Below, piece after piece: positions 12,001-20,671 of a DNA stretch of 64,000 bases. Source of the DNA: Astropecten irregularis (taxonomy: Eukaryota > Echinodermata > Asteroidea > Paxillosida > Astropectinidae). The position numbers and the translations under genes are program-made. The first letter of the stretch is position 1. The number at the start of each line of letters is the position of its first letter. The notes below the pieces were generated by a model. It saw only the letters and a list, made by a program, of their open reading frames with translations, searched no databases and had not been told where the DNA came from. Location of the stretch: contig OZ020246.1 of the NCBI GenBank assembly GCA_963971285.1, forward strand, positions 8,601,217 to 8,665,216, read 5' to 3'.

Positions 12001-15000
12001 TTTTATAATACATAAACTGGAATTTATGATTTTTCACGAATGGAAAAAGTAAGTTTTTGAAACGGAAAGCTTGTATACTTGTGATTTGTCGTTTAGGGTG
12101 GTGTGTCATCATCCTCTACCATGACTGCTTACGTGTTGATAACTCTGAAGGAAGTTCAGCTCCAAACTTATATGACTCTACCACAGGTAGGACTAAAGCC
12201 TTCTCAATTATCCCTCTATTTTATTAATCACTCCCAGGTCTCCCATTAATCACCACATGTTTTGGGTCAGCATGCATGACACGTCATTCTGTTATTATTT
12301 GTAGTAAGGATGATTGTCTTACGTACGAATTAAAGTTCACTCACCTTATGTGAGAAAGTTCAGTCAAATTCCGACTTCAGAATCCTCAAGGCTCCACGCT
12401 GGTGAGAGCGCGTATCACACAGATCACACGGTCGTAAACGCACACACACAGTGCGGTCCTATTGGGGCGACCGTACGTATGAGTTAGTGGGGCGAACTGG
12501 CCCGCGAGGAAATGTCTCCAACGAAACGAGGAAATGTCCCTCAAAGTTCACAATATGACCGTCAACAAAACGAAATCAATAAAACGAAACTATAACGCAT
12601 AAAAACAGTAAGGATAACTGTACAAAAGGGTGTTGCCTTTGGCTAAATACTTGAAGTAGTAAAGACTTCAAGACAAGGCACAAACTGCGCGTGACTTTCG
12701 CACGTGGAAAAAGAACAGTGTAAAAACAAGATGGCTGCTGACCGAGGCGATGGTATGCCGGTCAAAGTTCATGGCGAAAACGAGGCACTACACATTCATT
12801 GTTGTCATTTTTGGTTCTAGTGATTCAAAGTATTTCCAACATGATTTAGCCACTTGCATTGTCCTATTACTTGCTTGTACCTTTAGGTAACTGTACAATA
12901 CATAATTGGTAAAGTTCACAGAGCAGCTGCACCCACTCTTTGTCTGATCCAGCATGTACATGAAATAATAAACCTGTGAAAATTTGAGCTCAATCGGACA
13001 TCGGAGTCACAAGAAAATAGCGAAAACCTGACTCAATTTTTGTTATAAAACATAAAGAATGGTTTTTAACTCATCCCAAGATCAAAACTGTGTCCGGTCT
13101 TTGTTTGACTAATTTCTGGATAAATACACCATTTCAAACGGAAATATTTTAACAGTTTGTTTCTACCAACACCATCTTCATACCCTGAAAGTTATACGTA
13201 AATCTGTGAACATTTCTGTTTGGGTATGTTACCAATCCTGTACTGTACCTTTAATAATAAACATCTGCCAAACATTTGTCAGATGATCATTGAACTTTTT
13301 AGATTTCCATCCTTACCAGTGAATTTTACAAGTGTTCAACGTACCACATTCACATTACATGTCATCCCTTGAAAGCTATTGATGCCCATATTTTGTTTCC
13401 TTTTTTCTATACAGGAATTCTTGGACAGGGTTGATCGCTCTGCCAATCTGGCAAAAAGCTTTTTGGAGAAACGATATGCTAGTATCTCTCAAGACGTGTA
13501 CGCTTTGTCCTTGGTGACCTATGCCCTGACCCTGGCTGGAAGTACTGAGGCTAATAGGTTCATGGCAGCGCTAGAAGGAGTGGCCATTGTGGAAGGTACT
13601 AGACTTTAGCGGAATGTATCCATTATCAACATATGAGTAATTGAGTTTTTGTTTGTAATTTCATTATAAAATGTAATTTTATCCCAAACAAAATCCGGTT
13701 ATTGTTATGTCCGTAGCGGTATTTTATTCCTGAATATTTATCCGCTACTTTGTTTATCTCAATCCATCCTTTGTTAAAACCTCCACTGTACATGTACTTG
13801 CTGTTCCAATTCGATCAGTCCAGTTCATGCATACCTATGTAAATGTATTCTTTTAGGATTCACTGAACCTATAGGCAACCTCTTCGTTCTGTCACAGTTC
13901 CTTTTATTTGACTCTTATAAAAACCCAGGGAACTGAATTGTTAACTTCAGTGTGTATCATTTTACTGCTAGAGACAGGGCCGATATAAAGTTATACAGTG
14001 AAGCATAGTCATTTTACGCTTTCATCTTTTCATTGTTGGTTGTCCAAATTATTAGTAACATGTGGGTATGCCTATATTAGCACTCCTACAGAGACCAAAC
14101 AGAATGTGAAAGGCTAGATATGGCGCACAGATCCCACAATGATGTAATAAGTGTTCCTTCTCACTGACAACACGTAGACATCACTAGTAATATGTTAGCA
14201 AGGTCTGGCATTGCTTTAAATTCACACTCACAGCATTGTTCCTTTGCAGTTAATTTTTTTTATTATTACCGTAAATTAGTATTTATGGTTTTTTGTACTA
14301 TTATTTATTTATACTTGTAATAAACTGCTGCAAACTGCTCATCAGCCAAAATGACCTGAAATATATCAAATGCTTGGAGTTAGGAGGGCCTGACATGTTT
14401 CAATCCTAGTAGGATCTTTCTCAAAGGCTATATCCTGGGGCCAATTTCATAAAATTGTTAAGCACAAAATTTTGCTTAGCACAAAAATGTCTCGCCCAAT
14501 AAAAGAAACCACCATTGAAAATTCCATTTGATATTCATGGTCAGCGAACTACAACCAAAGAACAATTGCAAGTGATACACAACACGTGGAAATTTGGTTG
14601 TTAACCATGTTTTTATTAAGACAGAAATGTCATGCTTAGCAAATTTTTGTGCTTAACAGTTTTATGAAATTAGCCCCTGATAGGATCGACACGCGTCAGG
14701 CCCTCCTAACTCCAAGCATTATTTATTGATGGTAACCGTAAAACCAAGGATTCCTAAAAAGCATAACACATGTCTCTCTTTAGATGGAAACAAGCACTGG
14801 GAGATGCCCAACTCAGGAGTAGAGGATGTGGATGCCTGGTTCTGTGCCTACAATCCTTCCCCTTCATCCAACATTGAGATGACAGGTTATACTTTACTGA
14901 CCTACATGGCCCTGGATAACATGGCTGAAGGTGCCTCAGTTGCACGCTGGCTCACAGGTCAAAGGAATGGCTTTGGTGGTTACAGCTCCACACAGGTGGG

Positions 15001-18000
15001 TTTAAGATGTCTTTAGAATTTCTCTTCCAGAATGGTCTGCTTATTTTTAGATGTGTTTTTCTGTGAATGGTGCAATTTTACAAATCTTCAGGAATTATAT
15101 TCTTCTAGCTTGGCTGGTGTATCTCATAACATTGGCATTTTAACATTTTTTGTTACTGTGTGTATCCTAATCCTAGCATATCTTTGGACGAGTTTAACTA
15201 CCGCAGTAATTTTCCACTCTGGAAAATGGAGGTGTTTGCGTAGTTTCATGGTAGTTTCATGACAAGGATAGTTGACTATTGGGGTCATCACCAACATAGG
15301 GCTGGATGGCTCAGTTGGTAGAGCGCCTGTACGGTATTCAGGAGCTCGCCGGTTCGAATCCCGCTCCAGTCAATTTTTTTTGTTCACTTTTCAATGACTT
15401 AAAAATTCAGTCACTTTTCTCTTGTGGTTATGTGATGATTGCATTTTCCACTCTGTTACCAAGAAGTCAAAAGACTAGACAAATTTAACAATGGCCTGAA
15501 ATATAGCATGTATATGCCCTCATGCATATTCATTTCCAATATCTTTGAAGGACACTGTGATTGGTCTGCAAGCTCTGTCAGCATTTGCTACCAAGTTAGG
15601 TGTAACTCCTCGCAACTTTAACATAAATGTGAAAGCCTCAGATGCACCTGACTACAACCCTTCTGTCACGGTCACCGCCGACAATTCCATCGTTCTTCAG
15701 AAGCTTGAGGTAAAATTATCATATTTATCATATTTTTTCATGTATCATACTTTGGTAAGAGACCAAAACATAAATGTTCACAGATTTGCGTATAACTTAC
15801 AGGGTATGAAGATGGTGGTGGTAGAAACATACTGTTAAAATTTTTCTGCCTGAAATGGTGTATTTATCCAGAAATTAGTAAAACAACGACCGAAAATCTT
15901 TTTGATCTTTTAAAAGATCAAAAATAAAAGAGAAAAGACTTAAGAAATACTGTGGCTGTTTTTCACTGTTTTCTCAAAAAGTGGGCAACGTATGGGACTG
16001 AAATGTTCACAGATGACTGTTACTGTATCTGTCTTGATATTTTTGCCCATGAATCTGTATTTCTTTGATAAAAACCAAAGTATGATACTACCTTTAATGG
16101 TAGGCACATTGCTTATTGTAGTCTCATTTTAATTATGTTAAATGGAAAAGTGTACATAGAAGCGTTTTACTTAAAATATTTTGAGGTTAATTCACATTGA
16201 ATCTGTCCCAAATTAGTTCAGAGACTCATATTTTAAAGCGCTTCCTCAATTCCTTCTTAGCTGCCAGTGTCCTCGGGTACCATGCAAGTGGAAATGACGG
16301 GTACCGGTTCATGCCTGATGCAGTTCTCAGTATTCTACAACCTAGAGGAGGTTACCAAGCTTCCGTCGTTTCAGCTGAGTGTGAGCATTCAGGATGTGGA
16401 TCAGAACACTGTTATCATCACTGCGTGTGGACGGTAAGAATCCTGCCTCTTCTTGTGGATCCACATTGCTCTGCAGTCTCACTCTACTAGATCAGCGTCC
16501 TGTTTATGTTCCGCTTTAGTGATCCGGGCTACTCATCAGCCAGTGGATTGGGTGCTCTGAATTCCTACCTGATTTAACAGTTTTCTGAGAATGCTGTAAT
16601 TTTTCATTCTGTCTGCAAATCTATACATTTGTGATCGATTGATACCTTTAAAGAAAAATTTTAGGTTGCCATCAATGCATGCAGAAAGAACAACAATTGT
16701 AATTAATTTTGATGTTCTGGATTGTACACCCTGCTGTATGTACACATGATGCATGGAGTTAGACAGGATTTGATGTAAGATGATGGACATTGTTGTCTTC
16801 TCTTAGCAGGTTTCTTCAGGCAATGCTAGACAAACATTGAAATCCTTTCACTTAAAAGTAGTATCATACTTTGGTAAGAGACCAAAACAGAAATGTCCAC
16901 ATATTTACATATAACTTTCAGGGTATGAAGATGATGCTGGTAGAAACCTACCGTTAAAATTGTTCCGCCTTAAATGGTGTATTTATCCAGAAATTAATAA
17001 AACAACGACCGAAAATCTTTTCAATCTTTTAAAAGATCAAAAATAAAAGAGAAAAGACTTAAGAAATACTGTGGCCGTTTTTCACTGTTTTCTCAAAAAG
17101 TTGGCACCGTATGGGACTGAAATTTTCACAGAATACTTTTACTGAATCTTCCTTGATATTTTTGCCCATGAATCTGTATTTCTTTGACAAAAACCGAAGT
17201 ATGATACTACCTTTAAGTAATATACTTTGAGGAGAGTCCGATTGGCGTAGCAGTTCTTTCCTCGCATTTCACCTCTGTGGACCGGGTTCAATTCCGGCTC
17301 GGTTCACAAGTGGATTGGGTTTTCAGTCCCTGCCTGATTCCGGGGGTTTTACCCAGAATATTACTCTGGGGTTTTCTTCCCACCTCTAAAACTGCATCAT
17401 CTTCTCATCATCTTTCCATAACAGGTTTCATCAGGTTTGCGAGCTACAGTGCCTAGGGCACTTTTGAGGAATCCTTGGTGTCATTACCAGAAATAAATAA
17501 TAAGAATAAGAATACCGGTACATGACCACAAACAGCAATATATTTGCCTGTGCTTATTTTTATGACTATTTTGGGATTAGCTTCACATAGCAGTAGCATT
17601 TTCTGTCCCGGAATGATTTGAGAACGTTTTCTTTTGGAAGATGAGAAGGATTGAGTGCAGAATTTGGAGACAGGATGATTTGCAATTTATTTAGGTACAA
17701 ATAGCAGGTGTAGGAGGATATCTAGAGCGGCAGAGAGGGTTTCCAAACAACTCTCAGAACTCTCTCCGACTGAAACATTGGATCCTTCCATTAAAGATGT
17801 TGTTATTGCAAGTATACAATCTACGATATCAAGACATTGTTCTTTAATTCTCACAATTTTCCTTTTGGGGGTTGTAGTTATGTTGGAGGCAGCAATGCCA
17901 CTGGTATGACGATGCTGGAAGTGGGTCTTCCGTCTGGTTTCTATGCTGATGAGGACGCACTGAAGGTAGAAGTCGGCTTTAAGACCAACCTGGATAAATA

Positions 18001-20671
18001 CGAGATAGGCAGACGCACTGTCTACCTTTACCTGAATATGGTAAGTGCCGTAAAAAAGAGATATCACTTCAAATGCAGATTATCACTTATCAATTGTAGG
18101 ACGGGACACTGTTGAGCCTTTGGGCCTGTTTGTTTAAGGCAAAGGATCCCATATTTATAAGGATCCACATCCTATGCAGGGTACGCTAAAATGGGATCCG
18201 GATCAGTAGAATCCGTGATCCTTTGCATTAGACAAACATGCCCTTTGTTTCAGTAAAGAGACGTATCACCATCATTAGGTGCAGAATGATGGCGCAAAAA
18301 GTTTGAGAAAATTACAAGGCTAAGCTTCACTTGCCCGTATTGGCAACTGCCAATGATATGTGTATAACACTTTATTCATTCATTCCTGAACTAGACGGCT
18401 TTTGTATTCCGTTGGCTGCCATCTTGACTGTGGTGTCCCTTCCTCTGTGGGTTTATATGTGGGCAATTCCAGCATTATGGACATGACACGAAGTGGCATT
18501 TGGGTCACAAGAAGTGCATTTTCTCTACAACTGTTCAATGAAATTACATAAAATTTACTACACATTTTTTACTGATAGTTAAATGTGTCTGATAAGCCTA
18601 ATTAAAATTGTTTGCAAACTGCCAATCCTACTTTGTGATCCTCTGAATAAGGCAAAAATTGTGTGATTGTCATGTCCGTTACGCTGGAATTGCCCATGTC
18701 TGGAGTTCTAGTAAAAAGTGGAGAGCCGTCATTATCCAACCATAATGATGGAGTCAATTCTGATGTTGCCATGGTTTGGCCTTGATGTAATTCATCATGG
18801 TTTTATATAAAAACACAATTATTTATAACTGCAAAAGTCTGCAATGAAACCATTTTTCCCCATAGTTTCTTGTCCAACTCACCCTTTTTATGACCATTTC
18901 AGAGATGCACAGTCAATAGAACTCTGATACAGATATATTGGTAATTTTCTTGCACAATTTGTCCTACTATTAGATGATAAGAGACTACAGCTATTGCTAC
19001 ACTGTGATTGCCAGACGAGACAAGATTGTCACCAATCTGAAACCCAACAATGCTATCATCTATGAATACTACAAACCAGGTAATCATTCAGGATTGTCAG
19101 ATATTATTCATTCCAGACGTAGTAACATGCACCTGTTTGCTCAATAAGTTACAAAGAAAGAAATCAGAATAAGGCAATTTCTGTTATATGGGATCTGATT
19201 TTGTGTCCATGTTATGTGAGTTAACTTATAGACCTGTTGTTTGGAGTGCTGTGGCCTAGTGGTCTGGCGTGTTGAACTTAAAGTCTTGAGGTCAATCTAC
19301 GGATTGTGGGTTCGAATCCAGCCATGGGCCAGTGGTGCTTGCATCCTTTAGGCAAGATGCTCTGTCACATATTGCTCATCTTCACCCAGGTGTAAATGGG
19401 TACCTACGTTGGTAGAGATGGCTTTGTAGTTTGATTAGCCTCTGCGCACTTTAAAGTAGCCGGGGTTGTATACTCCCCAGGGAGTTGAGATGGTTTCAGG
19501 AATGTAAATTATGACCCAATGATCAGGGATGATAATATGTGCGCCACAAGTGTCTTTGGACAGATGTGTGCGTGGAATAAATTCAGAATTAGTATTAGTA
19601 TTAGTATTAAATTCTCATCTTCTGTATGAGAATGAATATTAATAACACTATATTAGTCTTCACTGACTTGAAACTTACCATGCTGGGTGATCATTTCTAC
19701 TTTATAACCTCCAAACCCTGCTGGCCAGATTGAAAAATAAATGTTGAAAATACCTGTCTTCATTATTGAGTAATTTAAATAACCGAGGATGGAACCTAAG
19801 GGAGACTTTCCCATAGGGTTGTGCACAAACTTTACTTCCCTATTTCTAAACATTTCCTCCAAACCAATGAACTTGAAATTGACATATGTTCATATTCAGA
19901 GCATTCTTTGTCTTCTATTAAAATATGGACTGGAAAAATATGTCTTTAAAAGGTATAGCTGGTACCTTAGGGAGACATCGAAAAGTCTCCCTATAAAGTC
20001 CACTTTTGGACGCTAACGTGTCTTCCTAATACCGCATTTGTAATACGGGCGTTTCACAATTTAGAGTTCCACCAAGAAGGCAGCAGGGAGAGGCCGATTT
20101 ACGCAGTGCATGATGGGAAATTGTCGACATCAGAGATTTTTCCCCTATACGTTCAACGTTATTGCTAATTCTTGGGCCGTTTTGTGCGTTTATTTCACGT
20201 GTTATCACAATGGTTTATGTTTGCGAATCTTTCGGATGCACAGCACACACATCCAAACTGGAAAACATTGAGAAATACCTATGGATGAAAGATATACGGT
20301 GGGTTAAATGACGAAGACGATTGAACGTATAGGGGAAAAATCTCCAATGTTGACAATTTCCCATCATGCACCGCGTAAATCGGCCTCTCCCTGCTGCCCT
20401 CTTGGTGGCGCTCTAAATTGTGAAACGTCCGTATTATTACTCCATGACACTCCATGACACTTTTCGTCATCCCGCTGTTTTCTATTTGGTCCAATATTCT
20501 GCAGGTTATCAAGCCGTCACAAGCTACAGCTCCAAATCTCTGTCTGAGAGTTCCATCTGTGACACATGTCGCCATTGCTGTGGTCTGGGACCCGAGAATG
20601 GCGGAGGACGTGCGACAGGTGCAATCTGGCTTGTTGCCATGACAACTCTTCTTGCTCTCTTCAACAACTAA
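1..20671 (+). CDS. CD109: CD109 / alpha-2-macroglobulin-like thioester protein, 3' part (5' end outside window)
   Basis: Spliced gene; exons seen: 1-15 (alternative copy), 3901-4012, 6770-6887, 8037-8150, 8653-8739, 9141-9284, 9769-9913, 10836-11012, 11158-11396, 12097-12186, 13415-13595, 14784-14995, 15551-15709, 16261-16433, 17878-18040, 18974-19079, 20505-20671. All introns are GT-AG and phases join, giving about 794 codons from exon 3901 to the TAA at 20669. In order: bait-region end with the A2M-family PETWLW motif, macroglobulin domains, the thioester domain with GCGEQ (Cys codon 10895-10897), the reactive His (11382-11384, in VIHSDMQGG), the STQDT motif across exons 14995/15551, the receptor-binding domain (16261-19079), and a hydrophobic tail typical of a GPI signal. 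Known of the family: Cys and Gln form an internal thioester that attaches covalently to proteases or microbial surfaces after bait cleavage; His speeds ester formation, as in C3 and TEP1. The GPI-type tail favours CD109 over secreted A2M. The N-terminal half is not in the window. Confidence 0.93.
421..506 (+). mobile_element. SINE-A, tail fragment
   Basis: Begins CTCCAGTCAA and continues with the same tail as the fuller copies at 15227-15450 and 54058-54241 (a T-rich stretch, TTTTCAATGACTT, then CTTGTGGTTAT). The tRNA-like head is missing. Confidence 0.6.
749..1200. mobile_element. Family D inverted-repeat element with 9-bp target duplication
   Basis: The ends are inverted copies: ATAGAGCTATATTAAAATTA on the left and its complement ending TAATATAGCTCTAT on the right. 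GTTTGCCTC flanks it on both sides (740-748 and 1201-1209). The inner DNA is rich in CG and alternating GCGC/TGCGCA words. A 9-bp target duplication fits Mutator-like elements; no transposase is encoded. Confidence 0.75.
1525..1807 (+). mobile_element. SINE-B copy 1
   Basis: tRNA-like head with an A-box-like GTTGGCGTAGCGG and a B-box GGTTCAAGTCC. A unique body with CCCAGAATATTACTCTGG follows, and the tail is an AATAAT repeat. A second copy is at 17230-17512. Confidence 0.75.
1961..2323. mobile_element. MITE A copy 1
   Basis: ~360-bp inverted-repeat element. The family consensus ends are AGGTAGTATCATACTTTGG and its complement, usually flanked by TTAA. The middle carries a perfect palindrome around TTTTAAAA (GATC on each side). 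It encodes no protein. Confidence 0.85.
2561..3011. mobile_element. Family D element copy 2
   Basis: Same terminal words as 749-1200 (CATAGAGCTC... and ...GATATAGCTCTG) and similar CG-rich inside. TCGGAAA flanks it on both sides (2554-2560 and near 3014-3020), a partly decayed target duplication. Confidence 0.7.
3136..3890 (-). pseudogene. Non-LTR retrotransposon reverse-transcriptase fragment
   Basis: On the minus strand, 3830-3885 reads RTSLIPWIGSFLSNRLQAV, then after a SINE insertion the frame continues with VPQGTKIGPISFLVMINDF, the catalytic box KYVDDLT, and LNPSKCQYM, LLGIYIQSNLKWD. These are the RT motifs of CR1/Rex/Jockey-type elements, with YVDD in place of YADD. The endonuclease domain and the rest are missing. 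The reading frame is lost near 3180 and broken by the SINE at 3679-3815, so this is a dead copy. Its 5' part abuts the acceptor of the bait exon at 3901. Confidence 0.85.
3668..3826 (+). mobile_element. SINE-D copy 1, 5'-truncated, with 11-bp target duplication
   Basis: The body 3679-3815 has the B-box GGTTCGAATCC and a tail shared with 48551-48711 (CAAGCACTGAGTATACAGTG). ACAGCCTGTAA is present at both 3668-3678 and 3816-3826. Removing the insert rejoins the reverse-transcriptase reading frame, which proves it inserted into that element. The tRNA A-box part is absent from this copy. Confidence 0.85.
3901..4012 (+). CDS. Bait-boundary exon of the CD109-like gene
   Basis: The acceptor is CTTCCAGCAG at 3891-3900 and the donor is GG|GTAGGT at 4012. 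It enters in phase 1 and leaves in phase 2. The translation ends with the family landmark FPETWLWSDYVTG, which marks the start of the conserved A2M domain just after the protease bait region. The preceding residues are acidic and less conserved. It lies directly beside the minus-strand reverse-transcriptase fragment at 3136-3890, so the upstream intron edge is derived from a transposon. Confidence 0.85.
5154..5418. mobile_element. Family L inverted-repeat element, split by a nested insertion
   Basis: Ends GGGTCGATTTCACC and its complement near 5405-5418. The inside (TCAATCGTAGGACTTTTGATGC) matches a second copy at 49636-49791 in the other orientation. It is interrupted by the element at 5177-5307. 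Confidence 0.75.
5177..5307. mobile_element. Short inverted-repeat element nested in family L
   Basis: 131 bp with ends GGGCCTGTTTGTTT / AAACAAACAGGCCC, containing CCTATGCAGGGTACGC. TTT flanks it on both sides. A second copy sits at 18122-18243 with the same ends and the same TTT flanks. Confidence 0.8.
5616..5830. mobile_element. Family P repeat with internal hairpin
   Basis: Starts with CTCCGCACTAATGACGTCA, shared with 11604-11785 and, in diverged form, with 24637-24804. The centre (5679-5727) is a near-perfect hairpin with arms ATGTCAGACAAACTTCATGC and its complement. Confidence 0.6.
6068..6313. mobile_element. MITE B copy 1
   Basis: ~245-bp element with inverted ends, consensus GGGGCCAATTTCATAGAGC; GCTTAGCACAAAAAT lies inside each end. 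Its middle carries CGCTGACCATGAATA. Other copies: 14437-14677, 25296-25542, 26356-26449, 39108-39327, 46508-46757 and 61799-62025. Confidence 0.8.
6770..6887 (+). CDS. CD109-like exon after the bait boundary
   Basis: The acceptor is CCCTTGTAG|C and the donor is GAG|GTATCA. The first base completes the Gly codon left by either bait exon. Translation includes VPDTITTWVASAFSMS, the conserved strand that follows the bait region in A2M-family proteins. A foldback element begins only 18 bp after the donor. Confidence 0.93.
6906..7045. mobile_element. Foldback element C copy 1
   Basis: Long hairpin with ends GGAGACTTTTGGAGAGTCGG and its complement. The arms continue into GTCAACAGCGCACGCGCA, and the loop is alternating GCGTGCGT. 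It starts 18 bp downstream of the donor of exon 6770-6887. Confidence 0.85.
7331..7456. mobile_element. Foldback element C copy 2
   Basis: ATGGGAGACTTTTGGAGAGT at the left and its near-perfect complement at the right, with the GTCAACAGCGCACGC arm extension. 126 bp in all. Confidence 0.85.
7700..7990 (-). repeat. Dispersed repeat with hammerhead-like motif
   Basis: Contains a minus-strand stretch (7889-7955) reading CTGAGGA, then a perfect stem GACTAG/CTAGTC, then GAAACGTC. This arrangement is seen at the ends of Penelope-like and other retroelements. No protein recognised. Confidence 0.4.
8037..9913 (+). CDS. CD109-like macroglobulin exons (four)
   Basis: Exons 8037-8150, 8653-8739 and 9141-9284 are phase 0 in and out; 9769-9913 ends in phase 1. 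They encode the macroglobulin domain preceding the thioester domain: FFVSLSLPYSVIRGE, a family landmark, then YFAILPKKLGMIDLSV and the stretch starting EPEGVPTSY. The second intron holds MITE A copy 2, and the intron after 9284 a truncated copy (9456-9658). Confidence 0.93.
8186..8550. mobile_element. MITE A copy 2
   Basis: Inverted ends AGGTTGTATCATACTTTGG / complement, left flank TTAA. Complete, inside the intron 8151-8652. Confidence 0.85.
8890..9000 (+). repeat. Dispersed repeat with a GATCGAAAC stem motif
   Basis: Shares AATAAACTGCTGCAAACTGC and TCATCAGCCAAA with 14320-14350. It contains TTTGAGAAATATCCTGCTA followed by GGATCGAAACGCGTC, the same motif as 14388-14430 and 22297-22340 on the other strand. 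Confidence 0.5.
9456..9658. mobile_element. MITE A copy 3, truncated
   Basis: The left end and middle of MITE A are present up to the GATCTTTTAAAAGATC palindrome, then the similarity stops. Confidence 0.75.
9941..10081. mobile_element. Foldback element C copy 3
   Basis: TTGGAGACTTTGGGGAACCA at the left and its complement ending AAGTCTCCCA at the right. It lies 27 bp after the donor of exon 9769-9913. Confidence 0.85.
10187..10652. mobile_element. G-rich inverted-repeat element with nested foldback C
   Basis: The left end AGGCGCGGTTCTAG pairs imperfectly with the right end AGAACTGTGCCT. Both shoulders carry G-rich/C-rich runs (TTTTTTTGGGGGG left, a 13-base C run near 10618 right). Foldback C copy 4 sits in the middle. 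Confidence 0.5.
10382..10492. mobile_element. Foldback element C copy 4
   Basis: ATTGGAGACTTTGGAGAACC and complement; 111 bp, with the CAACAGCGCACGC arm extension. Confidence 0.85.
10836..11012 (+). CDS. CD109-like exon with the thioester motif
   Basis: Acceptor TTTTTTTTTCAG|GC, donor AAAG|GTTTGT, phase 1 in and 1 out. It encodes LLKLPSGCGEQTML; the Cys (10895-10897) and Gln (10904-10906) of GCGEQ form the internal thioester in this family. The intact motif argues for a working thioester, unlike family members that have lost it. Confidence 0.95.
11158..11396 (+). CDS. CD109-like exon with the reactive histidine
   Basis: Encodes the helical thioester-domain core (STWLTAFVAKSFSQA) and ends REPGRVIHSDMQ. 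The His (11382-11384) aligns by motif with the catalytic His of complement C3 (VIHQEM) and CD109. In A2M this position is Asn. So this protein should favour ester bonds with hydroxyl groups; that is inference from the family. Confidence 0.93.
11604..11785. repeat. Family P copy 2
   Basis: Starts TTCCGCACTAATGACGTCA as at 5616; GC-rich inside, then GTGCTATTTTTAGTGCAAAT, matching the right part of copy 1. Confidence 0.5.
11773..11907. repeat. Foldback with CTGATGAGG / GAAAC motif
   Basis: Arms of about 60 bp (for example CGCAATTAAGGTCTCAATG and its complement) are separated by about 15 bases. Within the arms are the minus-strand CTGATGAGGTCTAGAGCAGG and the plus-strand GTCGAAACGTTGAGACC, the parts of a hammerhead-like core. 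The repeat AAAGTACGA...TTACATGGTG, also at 57372-57465, lies next to it. Confidence 0.6.
12097..15709 (+). CDS. CD109-like thioester-domain exons (four)
   Basis: Exons 12097-12186, 13415-13595, 14784-14995 and 15551-15709. They encode the rest of the alpha/alpha thioester domain, including TMTAYVLITLKE, DVYALSLVTYALTLAG, and the conserved NGFGGYSSTQ|DTVIGLQALS across the 14995/15551 junction, then the start of the following beta domain. Phases are 0-0, 0-1, 1-0 and 0-0. Confidence 0.93.
13081..13253. mobile_element. MITE A copy 4, partial
   Basis: The right half only: GATAAATACACCATTTCA, then the CATCTTCATACCCTG region and a decayed terminal repeat ending TACTGTACCTTTA. Confidence 0.7.
14370..14720. 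mobile_element. Inverted-repeat element split by MITE B
   Basis: Left end TGCTTGGAGTTAGGAGGGCC and right end GGCCCTCCTAACTCCAAGCA are exact complements. MITE B copy 2 sits between them. Confidence 0.8.
14437..14677. mobile_element. MITE B copy 2
   Basis: GGGGCCAATTTCATAAAATT to ATGAAATTAGCCCC; complete element nested in 14370-14720. Confidence 0.8.
15227..15450 (+). mobile_element. SINE-A copy
   Basis: tRNA-like head GGCTCAGTTGGTAGAGC with B-box GGTTCGAATCCC, then the SINE-A tail. About 75 bp before the head (GCGTAGTTTCATGG, GACTATTGGGGTCA) is also shared with the copy at 54058, so the repeat unit starts upstream of the tRNA-like part. The T stem is imperfect and the tail is retroposon-like, so this is not a tRNA gene. 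Confidence 0.7.
15740..16096. mobile_element. MITE A copy 5
   Basis: Complete body with intact right end and TTAA flank; the left end is shortened (TGTATCATACTTTGG). It begins 31 bp after the donor of exon 15551-15709. Confidence 0.8.
16261..19079 (+). CDS. CD109-like receptor-binding-domain exons (three)
   Basis: Exons 16261-16433 (phase 0 to 2), 17878-18040 (2 to 0) and 18974-19079 (0 to 1). They encode LPSFQLSVSIQD, then MLEVGLPSGFYADEDAL and NAIIYEYYKPG, the pattern of the A2M receptor-binding domain (MAxLEVxLPSGF ... VYDYYEP). Confidence 0.92.
16855..17218. mobile_element. MITE A copy 6
   Basis: Complete; TTAA on both sides (CTTAA|AAGTAG... and ...CTACCT|TTAAG). Confidence 0.85.
17230..17512 (+). 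mobile_element. SINE-B copy 2
   Basis: Same body as 1525-1807, B-box GGTTCAATTCC, ending in an AATAATAAG simple-repeat tail. It starts about 12 bp after MITE A copy 6. Confidence 0.75.
18122..18243. mobile_element. Short GGGCCTGTTTG element, copy 2
   Basis: Same ends and inner CCTATGCAGGGTACGC as the nested element at 5177-5307; TTT on both sides. Confidence 0.8.
19245..19610 (+). mobile_element. SINE-C copy 1
   Basis: tRNA-like head TGTGGCCTAGTGGTCTGGCG with B-box GGTTCGAATCC, body with ACTCCCCAGGGAGTTGAGAT, and a TTAGTA repeat tail. Other copies: 23228-23594 (minus) and 30559-30925 (plus). Confidence 0.8.
19731..20041 (+). mobile_element. SINE-E copy, head missing
   Basis: Shares the body with 44600-45010: CCGAGGATGG, TTTCCCATAGGGTTGTGCA, AGCTGGTACCTTAGGGAGAC and GACGCTAACGTGT. 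The tRNA-like head is absent. Confidence 0.65.
20044..20435. mobile_element. Long-arm foldback element G
   Basis: ~110-bp arms: CGTTTCACAATTTAGAG and GAGAGGCCGATTTACGC on the left, complements on the right, up to 69 bp before the last CD109 exon. The loop holds a 33-codon frame from 20210 starting MVYVCESFGCT, which weakly resembles the start of a THAP zinc finger. Confidence 0.8.
20505..20671 (+). CDS. CD109-like last exon with GPI signal
   Basis: Acceptor TATTCTGCAG|G, stop TAA at 20669-20671. It encodes the end of the receptor-binding domain, a Cys-rich linker (CDTCRHCC), a Gly-rich turn (ENGGG, a plausible attachment site) and a terminal hydrophobic run (AIWLVAMTTLLALF). There is no charged cytoplasmic tail, as expected for GPI attachment. 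Confidence 0.9.

Noticed and set aside
15301..15372. Possible tRNA gene
   Set aside because: Good D arm and B-box, but the T stem has a mismatch, the tail is SINE-like and a sister copy shares long flanks; called SINE-A.
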